The notes under the pieces were generated by a model. It saw only the letters and a list, made by a program, of their open reading frames with translations, did no database searches and was not told where the DNA came from. From an uncultured Angelakisella sp. (lineage in GTDB: Bacteria; Bacillota; Clostridia; Oscillospirales; Ruminococcaceae): a stretch of 27,971 nucleotides of DNA. The stretch's first letter is position 1. Every line of letters starts with the position of its first letter. Shown one piece after another: positions 16,489 through 22,891 of this stretch. The DNA lies in the NCBI GenBank assembly GCA_910585535.1, contig CAJUFK010000033.1:1-27971 (forward strand), read 5' to 3'. The position numbers and the translations under genes were made by a program.

Positions 16489-16850
16489 TTCTCTTTCCCA
16501 CCTTTCTCTTGGATGAGCCGCAAAAGCTCCCGAGCGTCGCCCTCGCTGACTCCCCGCTCCCGCAAAAAGGAGGAGAAGAACAGCTCGCTGCTACCGCCGA
16601 ACATCTTGTCGATCAGGGCCTCGGTTTCCTCCCGGCGAACGGTTTCCCGCTCCTCCAGGGGATGGCAGATAAAATCCGGTTCCTCCCGGCGGATGGCCCC
16701 CTTTTCGATGCACTTTTTTATGACGGTGTAGGTGGTATTTTTGTTCCAGCCCACCCGCTGGCTCAGGATCTCCGCCACCCTGCGGGCGGGGACAGGACCT
16801 TCCTCCCACAGCACCTCCATGATCTTTAGTTCCGAATCAAAAAGTTTCAC
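16485..16850 (-). CDS. blaI: BlaI/MecI/CopY family transcriptional repressor
   Basis: A 121-aa winged-helix repressor that would bind the dyads upstream of its own gene and be removed when the neighbouring M56 protease is activated. Typical sequence: VKLFDSELKIMEVLWEEGPV at the start, PARRVAEIL and KNTTYTVIKKCIEKGAIRRE forming the recognition and wing region, then a C-terminal dimerisation helix part. The start is GTG at 16850 with AAGGAAGG about 6 bases upstream. The longer frame to 16934 would run through the operator-promoter region and is unlikely. The family is certain, the regulated signal is not: no beta-lactamase or penicillin-binding protein gene lies nearby. Confidence 0.94.
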   Translation of the reverse strand: MKLFDSELKIMEVLWEEGPVPARRVAEILSQRVGWNKNTTYTVIKKCIEKGAIRREEPDFICHPLEERETVRREETEALIDKMFGGSSELFFSSFLRERGVSEGDARELLRLIQEKGGKEK

Positions 16851-16900
16851 ATGATCCCTTCCTTTCCGCCGGGGCGGGAGCGGCCCGCCGCCGGCCTTGT

Positions 16901-16970
16901 GGACTACTGCACTAGTCTGGATATAGACTATCACGATAGTCTGCCCCTGTCAAGACTACTGTGATAGTCT
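16901..16970 (-). promoter_or_regulatory. blaI promoter with three BlaI-type operators
   Basis: Three related 18-bp dyads: GGACTACTGCACTAGTCT (16901-16918), AGACTATCACGATAGTCT (16925-16942, perfect 8+2+8) and AGACTACTGTGATAGTCT (16953-16970). They share the half-site AGACTA, close to the TACTA-type half-sites of BlaI/MecI. On the reverse strand TTGACA (16953-16948) and TAGTCT (16930-16925) with a 17-base spacer form a promoter in which the central operator covers the spacer and -10. Confidence 0.85.
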
Positions 16971-16999
16971 TAATAAATTGTTTACAGAAAAAGTACCTC

Positions 17000-17028
17000 T
17001 TGAACCGGAGGATCCAAGGGGGTACAAT
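17000..17028 (+). promoter_or_regulatory. Promoter of the EamA transporter gene
   Basis: TTGAAC (17000-17005), 17-base spacer, TACAAT (17023-17028), 28 bases ahead of the ATG. The nearest BlaI-type dyad ends 30 bases upstream of the -35. Confidence 0.75.
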
Positions 17029-17055
17029 GATAGGGAAGAAGGGAGACGATTTTTT

Positions 17056-17469
17056 ATGTGGTTTGTTTTTGCGCTGCTTTCCGCCCTGTTTGCAGCGGCC
17101 ACCTCCATCCTGGCCAAGGTGGGCATCGAGGGGGTGGATTCAAACCTGGCCACCGCCCTGCGGACGGCGGTGGTCCTTGTAATGGCCTGGGGGATGGTCT
17201 TTCTGACCAACGCCCAAACGGGGCTTGGAAAGATCAGCGGGAAAAGCTGGCTCTTTCTTATCCTCTCCGGCCTGGCTACCGGGGCCTCCTGGCTCTGTTA
17301 CTACAGGGCGCTGCAGATTGGGGAGGCCTCCAAAGTGGTGCCGGTGGATAAGCTCAGCGTGGTTATCACCCTGGTGCTGGCCTTCTTGTTTCTCCACGAA
17401 AAGTTTACGGCTAAATCGCTGTTAGGGTGTGTTCTCATTGGGGCAGGGACCCTGGTCATGGTGCTTTGA
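17056..17469 (+). CDS. Half-size EamA (drug/metabolite transporter) protein
   Basis: A 137-aa membrane protein with one EamA repeat, likely five hydrophobic segments: 1-19, 32-52, 65-85, 90-110 (less clear) and 118-137. Sequence marks include SALFAAATSILAKVGIEGVD, LRTAVVLVMAW, the YYRALQIGEASKVVPVDKLS segment typical of EamA helix 3-4, and LHEKFTAKSLLGCVLIGAGT at the end. Standard DMT proteins have two such repeats (about 300 aa); single-repeat forms of about 140 aa are known and probably act as dimers. The start ATG at 17056 is preceded by AAGGGAG. Substrate unknown. It is transcribed divergently from blaI-blaR1. Confidence 0.88.
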   Translation: MWFVFALLSALFAAATSILAKVGIEGVDSNLATALRTAVVLVMAWGMVFLTNAQTGLGKISGKSWLFLILSGLATGASWLCYYRALQIGEASKVVPVDKLSVVITLVLAFLFLHEKFTAKSLLGCVLIGAGTLVMVL

Positions 17470-17500
17470 AAACTCCGCCGAGACTTTTTTTGAAAAACCC

Positions 17501-17529
17501 TTGACTTTAATATTATTTAATGTTATATT
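17501..17529 (+). promoter_or_regulatory. Promoter of the DUF2089 gene pair
   Basis: TTGACT (17501-17506), 17-base AT-rich spacer, TATATT (17524-17529), in an AT-rich island between GC-rich genes. Confidence 0.8.
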
Positions 17530-17539
17530 TAATTTAATG

Positions 17540-17563
17540 AAAGTTAAAACGATCGTAAACTTT
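17540..17563. promoter_or_regulatory. Dyad at the expected transcription start of the DUF2089 gene
   Basis: AAAGTT and AACTTT flank an ACGATCGT palindrome in a 24-bp near-symmetrical block that begins 10 bases after the -10 hexamer. Its position at the likely transcription start fits an operator; the protein that binds is unknown, with the DUF2089 protein itself as the first candidate. Confidence 0.5.
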
Positions 17564-17589
17564 ACTTTTATTGAAATGGAGGGCCGCCC

Positions 17590-17892
17590 ATGACCATCGA
17601 GACCCTGCCTGACTGGCTGGCCGCTTTGGATGAGGAGGACCTGGGCTTTATCCGCAAGTTTGTCCTCTCCTCCGGTTCCCTCAAGGAGATGGCCAGTTTG
17701 TACGGGGTGACCTATCCCACCGTCCGCCTCCGTTTAGACCGGCTGATCCAGAAGATCCAGCTGGGGGAGAGCGCCGCCGCCGACCCCTACGTCACCCTTG
17801 TCAAGCGCCTTGCCATGAACGACAAGCTGGATTTCGACACCGCCAAGCTGCTCATCGCCGAGTACAAAAAGACCCAAAAGGAGGAACCCTGA
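17590..17892 (+). CDS. DUF2089 family protein, probable HTH regulator
   Basis: A 100-aa protein of the DUF2089 type. The middle part GSLKEMASLYGVTYPTVRLR (about 29-48) reads as a helix-turn-helix of the sigma-70 region 4/Trp-repressor style, followed by a C-terminal helical stretch ending in KKTQKEEP. Longer DUF2089 proteins have an N-terminal zinc ribbon that is absent here. The ATG has GGAGGG at 17578-17583. The stop overlaps the start of the next gene by one base, so it forms a pair with a small membrane protein, an arrangement reminiscent of regulator/membrane partner pairs. Cytoplasmic. The regulated genes are unknown. Confidence 0.85.
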   Translation: MTIETLPDWLAALDEEDLGFIRKFVLSSGSLKEMASLYGVTYPTVRLRLDRLIQKIQLGESAAADPYVTLVKRLAMNDKLDFDTAKLLIAEYKKTQKEEP

Positions 17893-18194
17893 TGTTTCTT
17901 TCCACCCTCACCACCGTCACGGCCCTTGTCCTTTTCGTCGGACAGTTTTTCCTGCAATACTTTTTCAGCACCCGCCAGGCCAAATGGCCGGGCTTCATCC
18001 TGCCCGCCGTCTGCGTCCTGTTCGGGGCCGTTTACGCCCTGAACGCCACCACCGTCCCGGCGGCCATTGCGGCCTTTCTCCTGGGCGGCGGCCTGCCCTT
18101 TGTGCTCCACTTTGCCCTCTACAAGCTGGGACGGACCCGCCTGGAAAAGAAGAACCGGGACCGCATCGAAAAGATGAACATCCAAGACCTGTAA
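17892..18194 (+). CDS. Small membrane protein paired with DUF2089
   Basis: A 100-aa protein with about three hydrophobic segments (5-25, 33-50, 55-78) and a basic C-terminal tail (GRTRLEKKNRDRIEKMNIQD) that should lie in the cytosol. Its ATG overlaps the stop of the DUF2089 gene by one base, indicating coupled translation. I cannot name a family. A membrane anchor or signal input for the DUF2089 regulator is possible but is only inferred from gene order. Confidence 0.8.
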   Translation: MFLSTLTTVTALVLFVGQFFLQYFFSTRQAKWPGFILPAVCVLFGAVYALNATTVPAAIAAFLLGGGLPFVLHFALYKLGRTRLEKKNRDRIEKMNIQDL

Positions 18195-18248
18195 CTGATA
18201 AACCCTCCCTTTTCTGCATAACATGAACCATAGAAGGGGGCGGGCGCA

Positions 18249-18974
18249 ATGGAGCGGGAGCTGTGGATCTTAGGGGTAGCGGTGGCGGGGCCGGTCATCG
18301 GCTCGGCCCTGGGGGTGGCCTTCCCCCCGGGGCGGCGGATCACCGGGAATATGCTTTCCTTCGCCGCAGGGGCGATGCTTGCCATCTCCTTTCTGGAGCT
18401 GCTGCCGGAGAGTCTGGCGAAATGCGGCATCAAAGGGGTGACGGCGGGGCTGGCCGTCGGCCTCTTGACCATGGCCGCCTTGGAAAGCCTGCTGCCTCAC
18501 CGCCCCCAGGGGCAGCGCCGGGAGGAACTGGAGCGCACCTCCATTCTGATGATCCTGGGCATCTTCCTCCACAACCTCCCCGAGGGGATGGCCATCGCCA
18601 GCGCCTCCGCCATGGAGGACCCCCGGGCCCTCACCACCATCGCCTTCGCCATCGCCGTCCACAACATCCCGGAGGGCATCTGCACCTCCGCCCCCTACTA
18701 CCAGGCCACCGGGCGGCGGCTGAGGGCCTTTCTCCTCTCCTCCACCACCGCCCTGCCTATGCTGGGGGGATATATCCTGGGCAAGACCCTCCTCCGGGGG
18801 CTGTCCCCCTACGCCATGGGCATCCTGATGGCTTCGGTGGCGGGGCTGATGATCCACATCAGCTGCGGCGAACTGCTTCCCGCCGCCCTGTCGGAGGAGG
18901 GAAAGGGGCATCCCATCCGCCCCATGGTCTGGCTGGCGGCGGGGATACTCTTCGTCATGGCTTTGGCGGGGTAG
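18249..18974 (+). CDS. ZIP family metal transporter
   Basis: A 241-aa polytopic membrane protein of the ZIP family, which imports zinc, iron or manganese. The metal-transport helices carry HNLPEGMAIASA (about 109-120) and HNIPEGICTSAP (about 138-149), the two histidine/glutamate motifs that form the binuclear metal site. The N-terminal helix pair and the short charged loop PHRPQGQRREELER (about 83-96) between helices 3 and 4 also fit, although this loop is less His-rich than in many ZIPs. The start ATG is preceded by GAAGGGGGCGGG. The gene lies 54 bases after the small membrane protein gene and may be read from the same promoter. The metal is not predictable. Confidence 0.94.
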   Translation: MERELWILGVAVAGPVIGSALGVAFPPGRRITGNMLSFAAGAMLAISFLELLPESLAKCGIKGVTAGLAVGLLTMAALESLLPHRPQGQRREELERTSILMILGIFLHNLPEGMAIASASAMEDPRALTTIAFAIAVHNIPEGICTSAPYYQATGRRLRAFLLSSTTALPMLGGYILGKTLLRGLSPYAMGILMASVAGLMIHISCGELLPAALSEEGKGHPIRPMVWLAAGILFVMALAG

Positions 18975-18986
18975 GGAAGAGGGGGC

Positions 18987-19015
18987 TTGCATTTTCCATA
19001 GTTTAGCCTTATAAT
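18987..19015 (+). promoter_or_regulatory. Promoter of the membrane protein gene at 19042
   Basis: TTGCAT (18987-18992), 17-base spacer, perfect TATAAT (19010-19015), 27 bases before the start codon. Confidence 0.8.
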
Positions 19016-19041
19016 GAATGAGAACATAAGGAGGTGCCGCT

Positions 19042-19665
19042 ATGGGATTTCTGCTTTTCTGTCTGCTTTACGCCTGCTGGGTGATGTCTGCCCTGTCTGT
19101 TCCTCCGCTCCTTTTGCAGGGGTTTCCCCTGGCCTTTCTGTTGCTATCACCCTTGGTCCACCGTCTTGGGGTACGGGCGAACCTTCATGGAAACCTCCTG
19201 ACGGACGGTCTGGATGGCGGCTTGGACATTCATTTTCGCTTTACCCCCTTGGGGGAAACGCTTTGCTTTCCCCCAAGGCTCCGCTGGCTCTGTCTCGGTT
19301 TTGCCGCCTTGTTGCTGCTCCAGCTTGGGGCGATCAGCCAGACCCTTTCCCATGGGCTTGTCTTTTCTGACGCTGCGATCTTCCTTGTGACAAGGCTTCC
19401 CCAATGGGTGCTGCTCCTTATGCCTGTACTCTACACCCTGTTGAGCCGGGGAGCCGTCTCCGCCGTTGGCGACGTCGTTTTTTCTGGTCTGTTGCTGGCC
19501 TGGGGCGGGGTCTACCGGGTGCTGCACACCCTTTCCGATCCAGACGCTATTCTGCCCTTCTTAGGCAGTGTGACCGTCCCCTGGCTTTTTGCGGCCCTGG
19601 GCTACGCTGTTCTGCTGGCCCTTTTCCTCCGGGGAAAGGGGCAAGGAAGACCTTCTCCGGTATAA
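19042..19665 (+). CDS. Unrecognised polytopic membrane protein
   Basis: A 207-aa very hydrophobic protein that I do not recognise. Hydrophobic segments are seen at about 1-18 and 20-37 (a hairpin), then a roughly 40-residue hydrophilic part (VRANLHGNLLTDGLDGGLDI followed by HFRFTPLGE), and helices at about 80-95, 109-135, 140-160 and 180-200. It ends with a short basic tail. The ATG is preceded by AAGGAGG at 19029-19035 and the gene has its own consensus promoter and terminator, so it appears to be a single-gene unit. No motif suggests an activity. Confidence 0.75.
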   Translation: MGFLLFCLLYACWVMSALSVPPLLLQGFPLAFLLLSPLVHRLGVRANLHGNLLTDGLDGGLDIHFRFTPLGETLCFPPRLRWLCLGFAALLLLQLGAISQTLSHGLVFSDAAIFLVTRLPQWVLLLMPVLYTLLSRGAVSAVGDVVFSGLLLAWGGVYRVLHTLSDPDAILPFLGSVTVPWLFAALGYAVLLALFLRGKGQGRPSPV

Positions 19666-19685
19666 AGGTGGAATAAAATAAGGAA

Positions 19686-19724
19686 CAGCCCCCGGCGGTC
19701 CGATCCCGCCGGGGGCTGGTTTTA
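19686..19724. terminator. Strong GC-rich terminator between convergent genes
   Basis: A 13-bp perfect stem, 19686-19698 with 19706-19718, loop of seven bases, followed by GTTTTA on the forward strand and by TTCCTTATTTTATT on the reverse strand. It serves the gene ending at 19665 and probably also the one ending at 19757. Confidence 0.9.
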
Positions 19725-19756
19725 TGCTGTTTTATGATTCGCAGAACGCCGCCGCA

Positions 19757-21058
19757 TCAGCCGCAATCCCAGGTATAGAACACATCGGAGAAATCGTGGC
19801 GTTTCAAATTCTCTGGGCTGATGAAGAAATTCCCCACACCGCCGTCGCCCCACATGACGTAGGTCTCGTCCTCGTTCCAGTCGGAATCCAGCTGGAACAG
19901 CAGGGTGCGGTAGGGGCTTTTGGTTTCCCGGGGATCATACTGCACAAAGCAAGGCCAGCCCAAAAGACGATGGCCGGAGGACCACAGCTGGTCATAGAGG
20001 TACTCCCGGTCGGGCTCCTCCAGAAAGTCCTGGAAGTCCGGCTTTGCAGGGGGCTGCCCGGTGACCTCCTTCCAAATCTGGGCAAAGAGGGCGTCGAAGC
20101 CCCCGTCTGCCGGACCCATCCAAGTGGTGGTTCGCTGGGCGGTGACAGCGGTTTCCTGCAGCACCGGCCAGTAGTCCAGACCGGCATGGGTGGGGATACC
20201 CAAAGCCTGTACCTGCTCCGGGGTGAGGGTGCGGTCTACCCGCTCATGCCAAACCACCCGGAAGCCGCTGGAGGTATCTTCCCCCCAGTCCGCGCCGAAG
20301 TTGTCGCCCCGTCCGGCAAAGAACTGGAGCAGTCCGGTTTTGGGCAGGGGATCCTCCGCTCCGATCTGCTCCAGGTCAATTTGAGCCAGCAAAATCAGTT
20401 TTTCCCCTGCGCTGTCTGTAGGATAGGGCAGGCCAGCCGGCCAGTAGGGCAAACCGCCCAATTTACTGTCGAACAGTCCAGGAACGATGTCAGGCTGAAC
20501 CGTCAGCTCCCAGCCGTCTATGGCGGTACGCTTTTGGATCTCCGTGACAACGGCTCGCACCGGTTCGCTTCCCTGGGCAGGCTGCCGGACCATGGGGGGC
20601 AGATATTCCGCAGGGATCTCCACCGTCACCCCCCGGTCGACCAGCGCCTTTAGGGCCTCTGTCCCGGTCAGCTGCTTCTGGGACGGCAGAAGGACACACT
20701 TCAACGCCGGCAGCTGGAGCAGCAGGGTGCAGTCGGAGAAATTGGTCCACCGCAGGTCCAGTTTTTTCAGCTTCCTGCACGGCAGCAAGAAAGAGAAATC
20801 TGCCGCCAGCACGATGGGGATGCTCTGACTGCGGGGCGTCCCAAACTCCAGGGTGTGCAGATTCTCCATCAGTCCAATGGCGGAGAAATCCCCCGGCTCC
20901 GGTTCGCCATGGTCCTTCTGGTAGTAGGGATCTCCGTAGTAGCAAAAGTCGTTCAGCGCTTTGACCTTCTTTAGATCATACAGCGATTCCGGTGGGCGTT
21001 TTAGTGCGCCCTCTGTCGCATGACGCAGCCGTTCATCCATCTTCGGGACCGGTGTCAT
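19757..21058 (-). CDS. DUF1963 (YwqG-like) protein with leucine-rich N-terminal part
   Basis: A 433-aa soluble protein. From about residue 170 on it shows DUF1963/YwqG features: SKLGGLPYWPAGLPYPTD, LILLAQIDLEQIG, GLLQFFAG, and near the end HRLLGWPCFVQYDPR and LLFQLDSDW...MWGDGGVGNFFI. Its function is unknown. The N-terminal 140 residues contain leucine-rich repeat-like units (LHTLEFG, CRKLKKLDLRWTNFSDCT, LPALKCVLLP), an addition to the basic domain. The start ATG at 21058 is preceded by AAAGGGGAG. A frame upstream to 21124 exists but runs through a terminator hairpin. The gene follows asnS on the same strand, but the hairpin at 21083-21109 should separate them. Confidence 0.87.
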   Translation of the reverse strand: MTPVPKMDERLRHATEGALKRPPESLYDLKKVKALNDFCYYGDPYYQKDHGEPEPGDFSAIGLMENLHTLEFGTPRSQSIPIVLAADFSFLLPCRKLKKLDLRWTNFSDCTLLLQLPALKCVLLPSQKQLTGTEALKALVDRGVTVEIPAEYLPPMVRQPAQGSEPVRAVVTEIQKRTAIDGWELTVQPDIVPGLFDSKLGGLPYWPAGLPYPTDSAGEKLILLAQIDLEQIGAEDPLPKTGLLQFFAGRGDNFGADWGEDTSSGFRVVWHERVDRTLTPEQVQALGIPTHAGLDYWPVLQETAVTAQRTTTWMGPADGGFDALFAQIWKEVTGQPPAKPDFQDFLEEPDREYLYDQLWSSGHRLLGWPCFVQYDPRETKSPYRTLLFQLDSDWNEDETYVMWGDGGVGNFFISPENLKRHDFSDVFYTWDCG

Positions 21059-21082
21059 AAAAAGCTCCCCTTTCCGAAAAGA

Positions 21083-21109
21083 CCCCTGGCGGGATGAGAC
21101 CGCCAGGGG
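21083..21109 (-). terminator. Terminator of asnS
   Basis: A 10-bp stem CCCCTGGCGG/CCGCCAGGGG with a 7-base loop, followed on the reverse strand by TCTTTT. It lies 25 bases after the asnS stop. Confidence 0.85.
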
Positions 21110-21133
21110 CCAATTTTGTGTCATCCTGAAACT

Positions 21134-22528
21134 TTAGAACTCCGCCGACCCAGTGGTCCTGGGGAAGGGGAGGACGTCCCGGATATTCCCGATGCCGGTC
21201 ATATACATAATAAGCCGCTCAAAGCCCAGGCCGTACCCTGCATGGCGGGTGCCGCCAAAGCGCCGGAGATCCAGGTACCACCAATAGTCCTCCTCCCGGA
21301 GGCCCAGCTCCCGGATTCGTTCCAGCAGCTTGTCCGTGCGTTCCTCACGCTGGCTGCCACCGATGATTTCTCCCACGCCAGGGACCAGCAGGTCCACAGC
21401 CGCCACCGTCTTGTTGTCCTCGTTCATCCGCATATAGAAGGCCTTGATCTCCTTGGGATAATCGGTGACGAAGACCGGTTTTTGGTAGACCTCTTCGGTG
21501 AGATAGCGCTCATGCTCGGTTTGAAGGTCACAGCCCCAGTAGACCGGGAACTCGAAGCGGTCCTTGACCTTCTCCAGGATCTCCACCGCCTCGGTGTACG
21601 TAACCCGGGCGAAGTCGGAATTGACGATGCCCTCCAGGCGCTGGATCAGGCCTTTATCGTAGAAGCTGTTAAAGAATCGCAGTTCTTCCGGGCAGTTTTC
21701 CATGACATACCGCAGGACGAACTTTATCATATCGGAGGCCAGCTTCATCACGTCCTCCAGGTCGGCGAAGGCGATCTCTGGCTCGATCATCCAAAATTCG
21801 GCGGCGTGACGGGGGGTGTTGGAACGCTCCGCCCGAAAGGTGGGGCCAAAAGTATAGACCTTGGCGAAGGCCATCGCCATGCATTCCGCCTGGAGCTGTC
21901 CCGACACGGTGAGGTTGGCGGCTTTGCCGAAGAAGTCCTGGGTGTAATCCACCTTGCCCTCCTCGGTGCGGGGGGGCTGGGAAATATCCATGCTGGTGAG
22001 GTGGAACATCTCCCCGGCGCCTTCGCAGTCGCTGCAGGTGATAATAGGGGTGTGGGCGTAGACGAAGCCGCGGTCGTTGAAGAACCGGTGGATGGCATAG
22101 GCGGCTACCGACCGCACCCGGAAAACGGCGCTGTAGGTGTTGCTTCGGGGCCGCAGGTGCTGGATGGTTCGCAGATACTCCAGGGTATGTTTTTTCTTCT
22201 GGAGGGGATATTCGGGGGAGGAGGAGCCCTCGATTTCAATAGAAGAGGCGTGGACCTCAAAAGGCTGTTTGGCATTGGGGGTCAGGAGGACGTGGCCCTT
22301 CACCATCAGGGCGGCCCCAACGTTCTGTTTTGCGATCTCGTTATAGTTTTCCACCGTTCCGGGCTCAAACACGACCTGGAGGTTTTGGAAGCAGGAGCCG
22401 TCATTGAGTTCGATAAAGCCCAGGGTTTTGCTTTGGCGAATGGTCTTGACCCAGCCGCACACGGTTACCTCCGAGTCGATATGGTCGGTGACGGCGGAGA
22501 AGAGCGCCTTGATCTCTGTTCTTTCCAT
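21134..22528 (-). CDS. asnS: Asparaginyl-tRNA synthetase
   Basis: Class IIb aminoacyl-tRNA synthetase that charges tRNA-Asn, 464 aa, normal length. An N-terminal OB-fold anticodon-binding domain (VTVCGWVKTIRQSKTLGFIE, LNDGS) is followed by the catalytic domain: motif 2 FRAERSNTPRHAAEFWMIEP, around residues 207-226, and motif 3 GYGLGFERLIMYMTGIGNIRD near the C-terminus. The RHAAEFWMIEPE segment and the lack of the AspRS insertion identify AsnS rather than AspRS. The frame extends to 22657, but the ATG at 22528 starts the conserved domain, lies about 50 bases downstream of a consensus promoter, and has AAGAAGG upstream. Cytoplasmic, essential in most bacteria that use it. Confidence 0.97.
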   Translation of the reverse strand: MERTEIKALFSAVTDHIDSEVTVCGWVKTIRQSKTLGFIELNDGSCFQNLQVVFEPGTVENYNEIAKQNVGAALMVKGHVLLTPNAKQPFEVHASSIEIEGSSSPEYPLQKKKHTLEYLRTIQHLRPRSNTYSAVFRVRSVAAYAIHRFFNDRGFVYAHTPIITCSDCEGAGEMFHLTSMDISQPPRTEEGKVDYTQDFFGKAANLTVSGQLQAECMAMAFAKVYTFGPTFRAERSNTPRHAAEFWMIEPEIAFADLEDVMKLASDMIKFVLRYVMENCPEELRFFNSFYDKGLIQRLEGIVNSDFARVTYTEAVEILEKVKDRFEFPVYWGCDLQTEHERYLTEEVYQKPVFVTDYPKEIKAFYMRMNEDNKTVAAVDLLVPGVGEIIGGSQREERTDKLLERIRELGLREEDYWWYLDLRRFGGTRHAGYGLGFERLIMYMTGIGNIRDVLPFPRTTGSAEF

Positions 22529-22576
22529 GGGGACAAACCTTCTTTCCCGTAAAAGTAGTGCGAAACTATGGGTACT

Positions 22577-22605
22577 ATTATAGTATAGGCAGAACGTTTT
22601 GGCAA
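22577..22605 (-). promoter_or_regulatory. Promoter of asnS
   Basis: On the reverse strand TTGCCA (22605-22600), 17-base spacer, perfect TATAAT (22582-22577). Confidence 0.85.
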
Positions 22606-22651
22606 GGATAGAAGCGTTTGGAAAGAGAAGAAAATTTTTTTGCCAAAGGGG

Positions 22652-22680
22652 TTGCATTTTCTATGAAGATGGGATATAAT
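22652..22680 (+). promoter_or_regulatory. Promoter of tRNA-Ser
   Basis: TTGCAT (22652-22657), 17-base spacer, perfect TATAAT (22675-22680), 31 bases before the tRNA. Confidence 0.85.
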
Positions 22681-22711
22681 ATACCTCTGTCAGGCAGAAT
22701 CGAGCAAAAAT

Positions 22712-22803
22712 GGAGAGATGGCTGAGCTGGTCTAAGGCGCACGACTGGAAATCGTGTAACGGCTAATACCCGTTCAAGGGTTCGAATCCCTTTCTCTCCG
22801 CCA
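22712..22803 (+). tRNA. tRNA-Ser (anticodon GGA)
   Basis: Class II tRNA of 92 bases with encoded CCA. Acceptor GGAGAGA/TCTCTCC, anticodon stem CACGA/TCGTG with loop CTGGAAA (anticodon GGA), a long variable arm between TCGTG and the T arm, and T arm AAGGG-TTCGAAT-CCCTT. Its 3' end borders the mobile element. Confidence 0.96.
22772..22803 (+). other. Presumed attachment site (attL) at the tRNA-Ser 3' end
   Basis: The integrase gene ends only 89 bases past this tRNA and points at it, the standard layout for tyrosine-recombinase elements that use the T arm and 3' end of a tRNA as core. No second copy of this sequence is seen up to base 27971, so the other end (attR) should lie beyond the window. 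The exact core is not determined. Confidence 0.5.
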
Positions 22804-22808
22804 ACAGA

Positions 22809-22843
22809 AAACCCGCTTAAACGCTATGTTTAGGCGGGTTTTT
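22809..22843 (+). terminator. Terminator of tRNA-Ser
   Basis: A 14-bp stem with one G-T pair (22809-22822 with 22828-22841), loop GCTAT and a T-run. Because it lies after the tRNA end it may belong to the inserted element; it can also serve the converging integrase gene. Confidence 0.9.
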
Positions 22844-22891
22844 CTATGTCTTTTTTGAGGTTGTACCCTTTATTTTACCCTTTACAGGTTT

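Noticed and set aside
21116..22552. A 478-codon forward frame opposite asnS
   Set aside because: AsnS motifs 2 and 3 on the reverse strand settle the coding strand; this is its shadow.
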